From the NCBI RefSeq assembly GCF_025993685.1, contig NZ_DAJPEN010000001.1:1550001-1614000 (forward strand): DNA of 64,000 nucleotides, given 5' to 3'. The translations under genes were made by a program, and so were the position numbers. The notes below the pieces were generated by a model. It was not told where the DNA came from, did not search any database, and saw only the letters and a program-made list of their open reading frames with translations. Below, one piece after another: positions 34,661 through 44,829 of this stretch. Position 1 is the first letter of the stretch, and each line of letters opens with the position of its first letter. The stretch is from Bacteroides mediterraneensis (lineage in GTDB: Bacteria > Bacteroidota > Bacteroidia > Bacteroidales > Bacteroidaceae).

Positions 34661-34780
34661 TAATTCTAATCCGTTTGCCGCCGCATTCTTTTTCAGGTGA
34701 ATTTTCATGGCGTAAGCCATAAGGAAAATTCTCCTGAAAAAAGGAATAAATGCGGCTGGCAAATTAGGATTGGGATTTAT
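34661..34780. repeat. Long imperfect inverted repeat
   Basis: Two arms of about 50 bp pair imperfectly around GTAA: AATTCTAATCCGTTTGCC... against ...GGCAAATTAGGATT, GCCGCATTC against AATGCGGC, and CAGGTGAATTTTC-ATGGC against GCCAT-AAGGAAAATTCTCCTG. The minus strand also carries a short open frame with MKIHLKKNAAANGLELKER, which I do not trust as a gene because it coincides with the hairpin. The rest of the 34.38-34.90 kb gap has a GAAA-rich run and no gene. Confidence 0.65.
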
Positions 34781-34903
34781 CTTTGATGAAGGGATAACTG
34801 AGATATTAGTACTATTGTGCAATATAGTTTTTCACAAAAAATATATTTGGCACTGAGCCTTTTTAATATTTGTATTCTTATAATTGTTAATTTATTTTAC
34901 ATG

Positions 34904-35971
34904 TTAAATATACTTTGGGTTATAGTTTAATGGTAAAGAGATTGTAAATGAGGTTTCATGAAAAGGTTGAGATTTTACAGATAACTCCCCACCATGCATA
35001 CGTATAATTTGTCTGGAAAGACTTAGCCCTATACCCGTTCCATCCTTTTTTGTTGTAAAAAAAGGAATAAAAATATCTTCAAGCAAATTAGATGGGATAC
35101 CAGAACCATTGTCTGTTATTTTTATAAATAGAATCATTTCTTGAATATATACTTTAATGTGTATTTCTCTTTCAGATTGCTCTGTTAGCGCTTGTATGGA
35201 GTTTTTTAATAGATTTATTAAAACTTGCGATAACATATTTTCATCTGCATAAATTTGTATTTGCGGTTGAAAAAAGTCTGTAGAAAACCTTATCTGTTGT
35301 TGCTGTAAAATTTCTTGATATAATATCTGAATGTTTTCTATCAAATCTGTTAAGGAGAAATATTTAAATTCAGGTTGCTTTAATCCTGAATATTGTCTAT
35401 ATGATTCTGTAAAATAAATCAAATTTTGTCCTTGGCTTTTAATGGTCTCTAATCCACGTATTGTTTTTTCAATAGTAAGTTCTGTAATATCTTTTGTACT
35501 TTTTGAAACGTGTTTAATCTGAAAATAAGAAAGAAGGGTTTCTGAGAGTGAGACAATTGGAGTGATAGAATTCATTATTTCATGGGTTAATACTCGCATA
35601 AGTTTTTCCCAAGATTCATATTCTTTTTGATGTAATTTACGCTCGAACTCGATCTTTTTATGTTCTGACATTAAAGTATATACTCTATTAAAAGATGCAT
35701 ATAAATATCGTTGTTCTTTGGATCCAATATTTTCTGGAAAGTAAAGCATGGATTCATTATCTTCTATAGAATCAAAAAAAAATTTCATTTTCCGATTATA
35801 AGAATTCAGGTAATAAACAAGTCTTCCAATAAGGCCAAAAGCTATTAGAATCGTAATTGTTCCTAGTATTATAGCTTTTCTTGAAATAATACCTACAAGT
35901 CCAAGTCCAAGTGTAAAGACTATGAGTAATACAAATAAAAGGATGTGTATGTATAAACGAGTGCTAAACAT
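34904..35971 (-). CDS. Membrane sensor histidine kinase
   Basis: This 355-residue kinase has two N-terminal TM segments (about 6-27 and 32-54) with almost no periplasmic loop, so the signal may be sensed in or near the membrane. The H-box is MRVLTHEIMNSITPI, and a HATPase domain follows (NLLKNSIQAL, ITDNGSGIPSN, GTGIGLSLSRQII). It is encoded 4 bp after the NtrC-type regulator in the same operon and is presumably its cognate kinase. The pair is divergent from an ABC-type exporter cluster and probably controls it. Confidence 0.9.
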   Translation of the reverse strand: MFSTRLYIHILLFVLLIVFTLGLGLVGIISRKAIILGTITILIAFGLIGRLVYYLNSYNRKMKFFFDSIEDNESMLYFPENIGSKEQRYLYASFNRVYTLMSEHKKIEFERKLHQKEYESWEKLMRVLTHEIMNSITPIVSLSETLLSYFQIKHVSKSTKDITELTIEKTIRGLETIKSQGQNLIYFTESYRQYSGLKQPEFKYFSLTDLIENIQILYQEILQQQQIRFSTDFFQPQIQIYADENMLSQVLINLLKNSIQALTEQSEREIHIKVYIQEMILFIKITDNGSGIPSNLLEDIFIPFFTTKKDGTGIGLSLSRQIIRMHGGELSVKSQPFHETSFTISLPLNYNPKYI

Positions 35972-35975
35972 TTAA

Positions 35976-37310
35976 TTAAAAATTGAAACGTGTTAATTTG
36001 TTATATAATGTTTGTCTACTGATACCTAATTGTTCTGCAGTTGCTGTTAAATTTCCTGAATTTTGAGATATAGCTGCTAAAATAGCTTTTCTTTCTACTT
36101 CTTTTAAATTAGGAACTCTATCAAAAGAAAATGTATTATCTAAATGTATAGATATATCGGATGGTTTTATTATCTCTTTTTCTGCTAAGATCACAGCTTT
36201 TTCAATGGTATATTGTAATTCTCTAATATTTCCGGGCCAATTATGACTTTCCAGCTTTTGTATAGTTTTTGGATGTAAGGATAGTCCTGTCCGTTTATAC
36301 AAATTAGCGTATTTTTTTAAGAAATATTCTGCAAATGTCGCTATGTCTTCTTTACGGTGTCGTAAAGGAGGAATTTCTATTTGTATAGTGTTTATACGGT
36401 AAAATAAATCCTCACGAAAATGAGCTTGCTTTACCATTTCAAGTAAATTTCGATTAGTGGCGGCAATTAATCGTATATCAATTGGAATCTTTTTATTACT
36501 GCCAAGTCGGGTTATTTCCCTATTCTGTAAAGCAACTAATAACTTTGCTTGCAATCCTAAAGATAAGTTCCCAATTTCATCAAGAAAAAGTGTACTTCCA
36601 TTTGCCGCTTCAAATTTACCAATTCTACTTTCGTGTGCATCTGTAAAAGCACCTTTTTCATGTCCAAACAATTCACTTTCAAATAATGTTTCACTGATAG
36701 ATCCCATATCAATATTAAACATTTCATACTGACTGCGAAGAGACAAACGATGAATCTCTCGAGCTAATACTTCTTTGCCTGTACCATTTTCACCAAAAAT
36801 TAAGATGTTTGCATCTGTTTTGGCTACTTTAGTTACAAGTCTTATTATTTTCATCATCGCTGGAGAATGGCCAATAATCATTCCTGGTTCACTAGCTCCT
36901 TTAATAGAATTAGCAGGTAATTTATGTTTTGCTTCTTGTAATGTAGTTCTTATTTTTTTTATCAAGTTGTCATTATTCCAAGGTTTTAATACAAAATCTG
37001 CTGCTCCACTTTTTAATGATTTTACAGCAAGATCAATATCTCCATAAGCCGTTAGCATAATAACTGGTAATTCAGGTCTAATTTCATGTATGCGCTGGAG
37101 CCAAAACAAGCCTTCATTACCTGTATTAAAACCAACAGAAAAATTCATATCTAAAATGACTAAATCAATTATGAATTCATCTAAAATAGAAAATATCTTA
37201 TTGGGATCAGATACAGTCTCTATTTTCTCAAATTCTCTTTCCAAGAGAAGCTCTAGAGAAGTTAATACGCTTTTGTTGTCATCGACAATTAGAATAGTAC
37301 CAGTTTGCAT
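35976..37310 (-). CDS. NtrC-family sigma-54-dependent response regulator
   Basis: This 444-residue enhancer-binding protein has a receiver domain (acidic DD at 10-11, phospho-acceptor Asp54 in LVILDMNF, Lys109). A sigma-54 AAA+ domain follows (Walker A GENGTGKE 173-180, the sigma-54-contact loop GAFTDA at 220-225 instead of the commoner GAFTGA, Walker B in GSTLFLDEIG). A Fis-type HTH closes the protein (LTATAEQLGISRQTLYNKL). It needs RpoN promoters; one good -24/-12 match lies in the divergent intergenic region before the tolC gene. It forms an operon with its kinase. Confidence 0.92.
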   Translation of the reverse strand: MQTGTILIVDDNKSVLTSLELLLEREFEKIETVSDPNKIFSILDEFIIDLVILDMNFSVGFNTGNEGLFWLQRIHEIRPELPVIMLTAYGDIDLAVKSLKSGAADFVLKPWNNDNLIKKIRTTLQEAKHKLPANSIKGASEPGMIIGHSPAMMKIIRLVTKVAKTDANILIFGENGTGKEVLAREIHRLSLRSQYEMFNIDMGSISETLFESELFGHEKGAFTDAHESRIGKFEAANGSTLFLDEIGNLSLGLQAKLLVALQNREITRLGSNKKIPIDIRLIAATNRNLLEMVKQAHFREDLFYRINTIQIEIPPLRHRKEDIATFAEYFLKKYANLYKRTGLSLHPKTIQKLESHNWPGNIRELQYTIEKAVILAEKEIIKPSDISIHLDNTFSFDRVPNLKEVERKAILAAISQNSGNLTATAEQLGISRQTLYNKLTRFNF

Positions 37311-37637
37311 ATGTTCTTTTTTTAAAGGTAAAAATACCTGTTTTACAGATGTCGAACAAAAAAACGCCTAAATATTTGACACTTCAGAAATTTTATTTAT
37401 GCCCCTTTCTTAATTTTTATAATTATAATGATGTTTTGGTGGAAGGATAACTAAAATAACACAAGTGGAATTATTCTTTGTGTACAAGAATTGTTTCTTG
37501 AGAAAAGACCAAATCAAAAATCCTATAATAAATATAAGTTTTTAACTGAAATTCAATCAAAATGTAAGTTTTCTGGGATTTGTGGAGTTTAAGATAAGAG
37601 CGATATGTACATACATCATTTTAGTGTCAAAAAGATA

Positions 37638-37651
37638 GACGTTTATACGTC
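37638..37651. promoter_or_regulatory. Candidate enhancer palindrome for the NtrC-type regulator
   Basis: GACGTTTATACGTC is a near-perfect dyad about 70 bp upstream of the sigma-54 promoter; a half-site GGACGTTT follows at about 37660. The distance suits an upstream activating sequence. Confidence 0.5.
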
Positions 37652-37716
37652 AACAAATTGGACGTTTAGTTTTGTTTTTATTTTATAAATACTTAATTAT
37701 CAATGTGTTAAATTAA

Positions 37717-37732
37717 TGGCACGCAATTTGTA
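37717..37732 (+). promoter_or_regulatory. Sigma-54 (-24/-12) promoter of the exporter cluster
   Basis: TGGCACGCAATTTGTA matches the RpoN consensus TGGCACG-N4-TTGCW at all but one position (GT instead of GC at -12). It lies 38 bp before the tolC ATG and faces it, in the region divergent from an NtrC-type regulator gene. Confidence 0.8.
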
Positions 37733-38875
37733 TTATATAATGCAAATAGAATAATACAAAGTAACCGATATGAGTTTTGAAACATCTATTAGGCAATGTT
37801 TATTGATTTTTTTATCAATTTGTTATTTCGCTTTGCCTGAAATTAGTAATGCGCAATCCGAATGGACCGAATCTGAATGTATACGATATGCAATTGAGCA
37901 TAATTTACGGATACAAAATAAGAAATTGGATACTAAAATTGCCAATACAGATATTATAGCTGCTTATGGTAATTTTTTACCTTCAATTAGTACTGTCAGT
38001 GTATTGGGAAAGCAATTTGGACATTCCATAGATCCATTAACCAACCAATATACTTCTGAGTCTTTTTTAGAAAATACAATCGGGCTAAATATTTCTCTTC
38101 CAGTATTTGAAGGCTTTTCGCGTATTGATAAATTGTTGTTTTATAAAATGAACAAAAAAATTAATGTGTTGTCAAGTAAAGTGGAAGAAAATAATTTGGC
38201 TTTTGAAGTTTTAGAAGCATTTTATCGTTATTCTTTCGATAAAGAAATGCACAAACTTGCAGTTGAACAACGGAAACTAAGTGAATATTATTGCAGGCAG
38301 ATGATAGAATATGTTGATTTAGGAATACGTTCCCTTTCCGACTTACAAGAAGTAAAAGCGCGCTTACAATCCGATGTTTATCAAGAAACGGTGAAATCTA
38401 ATAATTGCAATCTTTCTCTATTAACTCTGAAAGAACTTATGAACATTAAAGAAACTGATACATTGTCTATTGTCATCACAGAGAGTAGGATGGATATAAC
38501 TGACAGTCTTTTAAACTTAAATGAACTATATTCCATTTCCGAATTAACTCTTCCAGAATATCATATTATGAATATGAAAGAAAAAGCTTCTCGTAAACTA
38601 TGGTCTATGGCAAAAAGAGTTTTTTACCCTTCAATTCGTCTGGAATTTAATTTAAATACTGGATATTATAATACGGCAAAAAATAAATCTGGTGATATTA
38701 TCCCCTATCGAGAACAATTAAATAATAATATGAATAGGTATATTGGAATATGCGTATCTTTACCGATATTCAATGGGTTATCTCGTTTAGAGAATATAAG
38801 AAAAGAAAAACTTCGTTTTCAGCAAGTACAGAATGAAAATGAACAACAACGTTTATCATTATATAAACAAATACA

Positions 38876-40183
38876 CTACTGTCCACTAAAAATGGACAAG
38901 GTTAAAAATTAAATAAATTCGGTTCACTTGAATCATATCGGTCTTTGACATTTTTGAAATTCGATTTGTCGAACAAGTCACTGAGATGTGTTTTGTCGGT
39001 CAGAGAGATTCCGAGAATTTGGAGAACTTCATAGACGCTGCGTTCTAATTTCATATCGTGTTGGACTATTGCTACCAAACAGTAAGTAATTATCGCACAA
39101 TAGATTTGTATGCGTACTGCGTTTTCCGATGTTCCCCAAAACTTCTTAATCCTGAGGTGTTGTTTTATCCATTTGAAGAACAGCTCAACACTCCATCTGT
39201 TTCGATAAAGCGATGATATTAACTCCGCAGATGCGTCAAGATTGTTCGTCAGGAAGATGTATCGTGTACCGTCTTCAGGATTCTCAACGATGAGTTTTCT
39301 AAGTTCCTCGGGGTAATCCTTAGAACTTTTATAAACCGTAAAGCATCCGATTACATCCGAAACTACACCTTCCGGCAATCTTCGTTTCCAGGTTTTAGGC
39401 TTGATCCGTACGTTTGTTTTGGCTCGTACAACGAAGAAAGCACCTATACGATTTATCGTATTAAGATTGCTGAAATCGTTATATCCGCGGTCGAATATGT
39501 AGTGCGCTCCAGATTCGTATGGTATCTCAGACATAACCTTTGAATCGTGAATGTTGGCAGGTGTAATATGCACAAATGCAGGTACTTCCGCTTCAACATC
39601 ATAGAGCGTATGCAACTTTATTCCACCTTTATGTTTGCGAAATTTAGCCCATTCAAACACCGACAGGCACAAATCAACCGTTGTAGAGTCAAATGCGTAA
39701 ACATGACCGTCAAGTTCGAATATTTTATTGATTCTACGCTTGCGGGCCTCGGCAATCATGAATGTTGCATACTCCTCGAAAATACGGTAATCACGTTGCT
39801 CATTAGCCTTACTGAGATTGCTTCGTGTTACAGATTTCCCGATTCCGAGATGGTAGAGTTTCCCAGCGTGTGCTTCCATAGCCACAACCAGATCTCGGAG
39901 GCTCTCTCGATTGGATAGCTGACCGAACATCATCGTAAGCAACTGATTCCAACAGGTATAGCTTTTGATATACTTGTTGCCATTGTATTTCTTCACAATG
40001 TATTTGAATTTCTCGTAATCAAGAAATTTAACTAATTGAGAGAAAACGTACTCGTCTTTAAACATAACGGTCTGATTTTGACCACAAAGTTAAATTCAAG
40101 TCTCGGGAATCTAAAATTGCCTATAACAAATTGAATTTCAATAATTTCAAAGAACTTCTATGTTTTTTTAGTGGACACTAATG
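38876..40183 (-). mobile_element. IS4-family insertion sequence, copy 1 (1308 bp)
   Basis: The element is bounded by 11-bp perfect target duplications AAACAAATACA (38865-38875 and 40184-40194). Imperfect terminal inverted repeats share TGTCCACTAAAAA (CTACTGTCCACTAAAAA and CATTAGTGTCCACTAAAAA). It carries one transposase gene on the minus strand and is inserted in tolC. Its transposase is identical to that of the copy at 45102-46409, which has the opposite orientation. Confidence 0.92.
38902..40065 (-). CDS. IS4-family transposase (DUF4372 plus DDE domain)
   Basis: This is a 387-residue DDE transposase. The N-terminal DUF4372 domain (FSQLVKFLDYEKFKYIVKKY) is followed by the catalytic domain, with Asp in DSTTVDLCLSVFEWAKFRKHKGGIKLH, Asp in YIFDRGYNDF, and the IS4 signature Y-x2-R-x3-E-x6-K (YRNRWSVELFFKWIK) with its Glu. 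It catalyses cut-and-paste movement of the surrounding IS. The gene is intact. Confidence 0.95.
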   Translation of the reverse strand: MFKDEYVFSQLVKFLDYEKFKYIVKKYNGNKYIKSYTCWNQLLTMMFGQLSNRESLRDLVVAMEAHAGKLYHLGIGKSVTRSNLSKANEQRDYRIFEEYATFMIAEARKRRINKIFELDGHVYAFDSTTVDLCLSVFEWAKFRKHKGGIKLHTLYDVEAEVPAFVHITPANIHDSKVMSEIPYESGAHYIFDRGYNDFSNLNTINRIGAFFVVRAKTNVRIKPKTWKRRLPEGVVSDVIGCFTVYKSSKDYPEELRKLIVENPEDGTRYIFLTNNLDASAELISSLYRNRWSVELFFKWIKQHLRIKKFWGTSENAVRIQIYCAIITYCLVAIVQHDMKLERSVYEVLQILGISLTDKTHLSDLFDKSNFKNVKDRYDSSEPNLFNF

Positions 40184-40464
40184 AAACAAATACATAATAC
40201 ATATCTTTCTTTTCAATCTGCACTTAAGGAATGTCAATTAGCTAAAGAACAACTTCGTGCAGATTCTATTACATGGAAAGAAAGTGAAGAAAAATGGAGG
40301 GAGGGTATGATATCTATGTTCGAATTGTTGGAAAAACGCAATCAATACATGCGGAGTAAAGCAGAGATAATACGTACCAAACTGCAATATAGTCTTCAAA
40401 AAAGAGTGATACGATTCTATCAGGAAGGAACATTTTTGTAATAAAAATTAATTATAAAATAAAA

Positions 40465-41736
40465 ATGAAGCAGATTGATTATAACGGCATGGATACAAAA
40501 ATTGAGAAAAAATCCAAATTTTCAAAGAAAATGATTTGTATTATAATTGGTTCAATTACTATTCTTTCGGGGGTATTATGGATAACATTTCGTGTCAATT
40601 CATCCTCTATGAATGTAAACAAAGATGGTATAACAATTTCTACTGTACAAAAGGGAGAATTTAATGATTACATAAGAGTAGTTGGACAGGTTATTCCGGA
40701 TCATATCATATATTTGGATGCTATTGAAGGAGGACGAGTAGAGGAACGTTTGATAGAAGAAGGAACGCAAGTAAAAGCAGGAGATATAATTCTTCGTCTT
40801 AGTAATCCGCTGTTAAATATTGGTATTTTACAAAGTGAGGCAAACTTGGCTTATCAGGAAAATGAACTTCGTAATACTCGCTTGAATATGGAACAAGAGC
40901 ATCTTAGTTTGAAGCAAGAACGTATTACACTGAATAAAGAATTAATACAGAAGCAACGTCGTTTTCAACAATACTCACATCTGTTTCAAAAGAATTTAAT
41001 ATCTAGGGAAGATTATTTACAGTCACAGGAAGATTATAATTCAATTTCAGAACAAGTCAAAGTTTTAGATGAAAGGATCAAACAAGATGTACAGTTACGT
41101 GATAATCAATTACAAAGTCTAAATGAAAATATACGAAACATTAAAAAAAGTCTTTTACTTGTACGTGAACGTTTAGAAAATTTAAAGATAAAAGCGCCTG
41201 TTGATGGACAATTAGGAAATATAGAAGCTCAAATAGGACAATCTATATCTCAAGGTGAACGTATAGGACAAATTATTACCCCAGAGTTGAAGATAGAAGC
41301 AAAGATTGATGAGCATTATGTGGAACGTATTCATCCTGGTCTTTTGGCTAATTTTGAGCGTGAAGGGAAAAAGTATAGTTTAAAAATAACAAAAGTATAT
41401 CCGGAAGTACAAAATGGACAATTTCGCACTGATTTGCATTTTATTTCTGATAGACCTGTGAATATCCGTTCTGGACAAACATATCACTTAGATTTACAAC
41501 TGGGTGATCCTATAGAAGCAGTTCTTATTCCACGTGGAAGTTTTTATCAGTCAAGTGGAGGGGAATATGTATATGTAGTAGATGAGAAAGAAAAAGTGGC
41601 TCATCTGCGCCAAGTTCGATTAGGACGACAGAATCCTTTGTATTATGAAGTTTTAGATGGTTTGAATCCTGGAGAGAAAGTTATTATTTCCGGATATGAT
41701 TTATTTGGTAAAAATGAACACTTAAAATTACGATAA
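40465..41736 (+). CDS. HlyD-family periplasmic adaptor
   Basis: This is the adaptor protein of a MacAB-like tripartite exporter: 423 residues, with one N-terminal TM anchor (about 24-44). Lipoyl halves are VRVVGQVIPDHIIYLDAIEGG and IKAPVDGQLGN, flanking a long alpha-helical hairpin (about 130-245, LNMEQEHLSLKQERITLNKEL). The barrel and membrane-proximal domain follow. The tolC gene ends 24 bp upstream and the permease starts at the adaptor stop, so the genes form one operon in the order tolC-adaptor-permease-ATPase. Confidence 0.9.
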   Translation: MKQIDYNGMDTKIEKKSKFSKKMICIIIGSITILSGVLWITFRVNSSSMNVNKDGITISTVQKGEFNDYIRVVGQVIPDHIIYLDAIEGGRVEERLIEEGTQVKAGDIILRLSNPLLNIGILQSEANLAYQENELRNTRLNMEQEHLSLKQERITLNKELIQKQRRFQQYSHLFQKNLISREDYLQSQEDYNSISEQVKVLDERIKQDVQLRDNQLQSLNENIRNIKKSLLLVRERLENLKIKAPVDGQLGNIEAQIGQSISQGERIGQIITPELKIEAKIDEHYVERIHPGLLANFEREGKKYSLKITKVYPEVQNGQFRTDLHFISDRPVNIRSGQTYHLDLQLGDPIEAVLIPRGSFYQSSGGEYVYVVDEKEKVAHLRQVRLGRQNPLYYEVLDGLNPGEKVIISGYDLFGKNEHLKLR

Positions 41737-44141
41737 TGGAATATTTTTCTCAGATTATTAAAAGTCAGAGGGCAAAGAAGTCTCTTACAGCCCTTAATTT
41801 ATTTGGCCTTTCTGTGTGTATAGGTTCGGCTCTGTTGATTCTTTTTTATGTACGGTTTGAATTAAGTTTTGACACATTTCATGATGGCGATCGAATTTAT
41901 CGTGTAGAAAGTCGTCTTTATGAAGGGAACGTTTTGACGGACAATTGGGCTACAACGACATTTGGCCACGCTCCTGTCATGTTTCGTGAGATTCCTGGCA
42001 TCGAACAATATGTAAGGGTGACTGCACAAGACCGTGAACAAGAAGTTACATACAAGGATCGTCAGTTTATAGAGGAAAAATATTGTTATACGGAACCTGC
42101 CTTTTTTGATTTATTTAATTTCCCCATAATTAAAGGGGAGAAGGAAGGACAATTAGTTCGTCCAAATACAGTTGTAATTACGGAAAGTACTGCACATCGC
42201 TATTTTGCAGATAGTGATCCTATTGGTAAAATCTTGACCTTTAAGACGCCTTCATCCGAACAACATTTTGAGGTTACAGGAATAATTGCAGATATGCCAT
42301 ATAACTCTCATTTACGTTACGATTTTTTATTGTCGTATTCTTCTATTCCAGAAGCAAGACGTGACATTTGGTATATTCATGGTGTGTATACTTACATACG
42401 TCTTAAACCCGGTAAAAGTCCAAGCGATATAGAAGAAAATTTTCATTCTATATCAAAAAAATATAAGACATCTGCATTAAAGTATAAAGATTGGAGAGTT
42501 GAACTTATTCCTTTAAAAGATATACATTTGACTCCTCGTAAATCATATGAAAAAGAAGAAAAAGGTAGCAAAACAGCTGTCCAAATTCTTTTTATTATGG
42601 CTGTAGCTTTATTGTTAATCGGATGGGTAAATGCTTTGAACTTAACTATTGCGCGTTATTTAGAAAGAGGAAAGGAATTTGGGCTTAGAAAAGTATTCGG
42701 AGCTTCTCGTCGACAAATTGTAATACAAGGATTACTTGAATCAGGGCTATTCAACTTATTGGCATTGGTCTTAGCTTTGGGATGGATAGAAGTATTGTTG
42801 CCTATTGTTTCCCGTTGGGTTGGACAAAATTTTGCATTTGACGTTTTTAACTCATTAGAATGTTGGAGTATGGTATTAATAATATTTGTCTGTGGAACCT
42901 TTTTTATTGGTTTATATCCGTCATTTCTACTTACTCATATTAAGCCATCAGACATCATGCGAGGTAAATTTTTACATAGTCGAAAGGGAAATAAAATTAG
43001 GAAAATATTAATTGTCATTCAATTTGTAGCTTCCTTTATTTTAGTTTCAGGAACAATTGTAGTAATTAGACAAATACATTTTATGCAACAAGAAACTTCT
43101 TCTTCTATGTTTGATCGAGTTTTGGTTTTGAAATATCCTGCTTTAACAGAAAACATGTCTGTACAAATGATGAACTTTAAAAAAAGACTGGAACAGGAGT
43201 CCTTTATAAGTCATGTGGCTGTTTCCGGTGCAGTTCCAGGTGTGGAAGTAGCAAATTATTTTACTAATCGTCCTTATGGAAGCGACATATCAGAAATAAA
43301 ACTGATACAAATGTTTGCTGTAGATTATGATTATTTGACACTGTATTCTCCTAAAATCATTTGTGGCCGTATTTTTTCTGAGAATTATGGAAATGAACTA
43401 AACAAGGTCGTCTTGAATGAGGAGGCTGCCAGATTACTTGGATACTCTTCTCCTGAAGATGCATTAGGCAAACAATTGGCCATGGAAGTCTTGGAAGAGC
43501 CCCTTGAGATTATTGGTGTTGTGAAAAATTATCACCAACAATCACTTGCTGAACCATATAAGCCAATAATGTTTTTTATAAAAGAACGTGTTCCTTTTAT
43601 TGCGACACCGTATATTTCTATTCAATTAAATACAGAAATTAATGCAAAACAAGTTGCAAAGATAGAGCAGATATATAAAACATATTTTCCTTCAGCTGTA
43701 TTTTCATATTTTAGGTTGAGTGATTACAATGATGATTTGTATAAATCAGATCGTAATTTTAGTTGGATTTTTACATGTGCATCATTGCTTGCAATATTTG
43801 TAGCTTGTTTGGGGTTATGGATTATGACTCTCTTTTCTACAATGGCTCGTGTAAAAGAAATTGGAATAAGAAAGGTGTTAGGAGCTGATAAGAAAAGTCT
43901 TTTTTGGGTTTTAACACGAGAGTTGGTATTACTTACGATATTGGCTACAGTATTGGGAACTCCTCTTTCTATTATTTTGATGGATGAATGGCTTAGAACT
44001 TATGCCTTTCATATTATTTTGCCTTGGTGGGGATATGTAATAGCATTTGTGTTAATGATATTTGTCGCTTTATTGACAGTAGTTCATCAAGTTTGGCGTG
44101 TAATTCGTTTAAAACCAATGCGTATTTTGAGAAATGAGTAA
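41736..44141 (+). CDS. MacB/FtsX-type ABC transporter permease
   Basis: This 801-residue inner-membrane protein has two FtsX/MacB units. Each has an extracytoplasmic MacB_PCD-like domain (about 40-270 and 450-680) and three to four TM helices. Signatures are GKEFGLRKVFGASRRQIV (about 310) and VKEIGIRKVLGADKKSLFW (about 710), both typical of FtsX permeases. It works with the downstream ATPase as a mechanotransmission pump and with the adaptor and outer-membrane channel. The substrate is unknown; related Bacteroidetes clusters under NtrC-type control are thought to respond to envelope or antimicrobial-peptide stress (inference). Confidence 0.9.
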   Translation: MEYFSQIIKSQRAKKSLTALNLFGLSVCIGSALLILFYVRFELSFDTFHDGDRIYRVESRLYEGNVLTDNWATTTFGHAPVMFREIPGIEQYVRVTAQDREQEVTYKDRQFIEEKYCYTEPAFFDLFNFPIIKGEKEGQLVRPNTVVITESTAHRYFADSDPIGKILTFKTPSSEQHFEVTGIIADMPYNSHLRYDFLLSYSSIPEARRDIWYIHGVYTYIRLKPGKSPSDIEENFHSISKKYKTSALKYKDWRVELIPLKDIHLTPRKSYEKEEKGSKTAVQILFIMAVALLLIGWVNALNLTIARYLERGKEFGLRKVFGASRRQIVIQGLLESGLFNLLALVLALGWIEVLLPIVSRWVGQNFAFDVFNSLECWSMVLIIFVCGTFFIGLYPSFLLTHIKPSDIMRGKFLHSRKGNKIRKILIVIQFVASFILVSGTIVVIRQIHFMQQETSSSMFDRVLVLKYPALTENMSVQMMNFKKRLEQESFISHVAVSGAVPGVEVANYFTNRPYGSDISEIKLIQMFAVDYDYLTLYSPKIICGRIFSENYGNELNKVVLNEEAARLLGYSSPEDALGKQLAMEVLEEPLEIIGVVKNYHQQSLAEPYKPIMFFIKERVPFIATPYISIQLNTEINAKQVAKIEQIYKTYFPSAVFSYFRLSDYNDDLYKSDRNFSWIFTCASLLAIFVACLGLWIMTLFSTMARVKEIGIRKVLGADKKSLFWVLTRELVLLTILATVLGTPLSIILMDEWLRTYAFHIILPWWGYVIAFVLMIFVALLTVVHQVWRVIRLKPMRILRNE

Positions 44142-44157
44142 TTTAAATTTTTAAAAT

Positions 44158-44823
44158 ATGATTAGAACAGAAAATCTTTCCATGGTCTTTACGACAGAGG
44201 ATGTACAGACTAGAGCATTAAGCAATGTAAATTTGGAAATTAAACAAGGGGAATTTGTTGCCATCATGGGACCATCAGGATGTGGAAAATCAACGTTGCT
44301 AAATATTTTAGGAACGCTAGACATACCTACGTCTGGAAAATATTTTATTAACGAGAAAGAAATGACCAAAATGAATGAAAATCAGTTGAGTTCTTTTCGT
44401 AAGAAAAATATTGGCTTTGTTTTCCAAAGTTTTAATCTGATAGATGAATTAACGGTATTTGAAAATGTTGAGTTACCATTAGTTTATTTGGGCATTCCAA
44501 AGAAAGAACGAATATCAAAAGTAATGAATGTATTAGAACAAATGAATATAGCCCATCGTGCCAAACACTTTCCACAGCAATTATCAGGAGGACAACAACA
44601 ACGAGTGGCCATTGCTCGTGCAATAGTCACAGATTGTCCTTTGATATTAGCAGATGAGCCAACTGGTAATTTGGATTCAACAAATGGTATTGAAGTCATG
44701 ACGCTACTACAACAACTTAATAAACAAGGAACAACAATTATAATGGTTACACATTCAGAAAGAGATGCTGGTTATGCCAATCGAGTGATTTATTTGTTAG
44801 ATGGCAAAATAGTAAATAGATAA
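44158..44823 (+). CDS. ABC transporter ATP-binding protein (LolD/MacB type)
   Basis: This 221-residue ATPase has Walker A GPSGCGKST, Q-loop FVFQSFNLID, signature LSGGQQQRVAIARA, Walker B LILADEPTGNLDS and H-loop VTHSERDAGY. It is the energy subunit for the FtsX-type permease encoded 17 bp upstream and the last gene of the exporter operon. The length and motifs are complete. Confidence 0.95.
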   Translation: MIRTENLSMVFTTEDVQTRALSNVNLEIKQGEFVAIMGPSGCGKSTLLNILGTLDIPTSGKYFINEKEMTKMNENQLSSFRKKNIGFVFQSFNLIDELTVFENVELPLVYLGIPKKERISKVMNVLEQMNIAHRAKHFPQQLSGGQQQRVAIARAIVTDCPLILADEPTGNLDSTNGIEVMTLLQQLNKQGTTIIMVTHSERDAGYANRVIYLLDGKIVNR

Positions 44824-44829
44824 ATTTTA

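Larger units (their letters stand above)
37770..40441 (+). pseudogene. TolC-family outer-membrane protein split by an IS
   Basis: This is the outer-membrane channel of the ABC-type exporter cluster. The 5' part (37770-38875) has a signal peptide (LLIFLSICYFALPEISNAQS) and OEP helices. The 3' part resumes at 40195 with NTYLSFQSALKECQ and ends at 40441. Between them sits a 1308-bp IS. Removing the IS and one copy of the 11-bp target duplication AAACAAATACA rejoins the frame as LYKQIHNTYLSF, giving a 450-residue protein of normal length, so the insertion is recent and otherwise undamaged. As it stands the gene is inactivated and downstream transcription may be blocked. Confidence 0.9.

Noticed and set aside
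34577..34822. 81-residue protein on the minus strand
   Set aside because: It overlaps the long inverted repeat and has no recognisable fold or start signal; reported as a hairpin instead.
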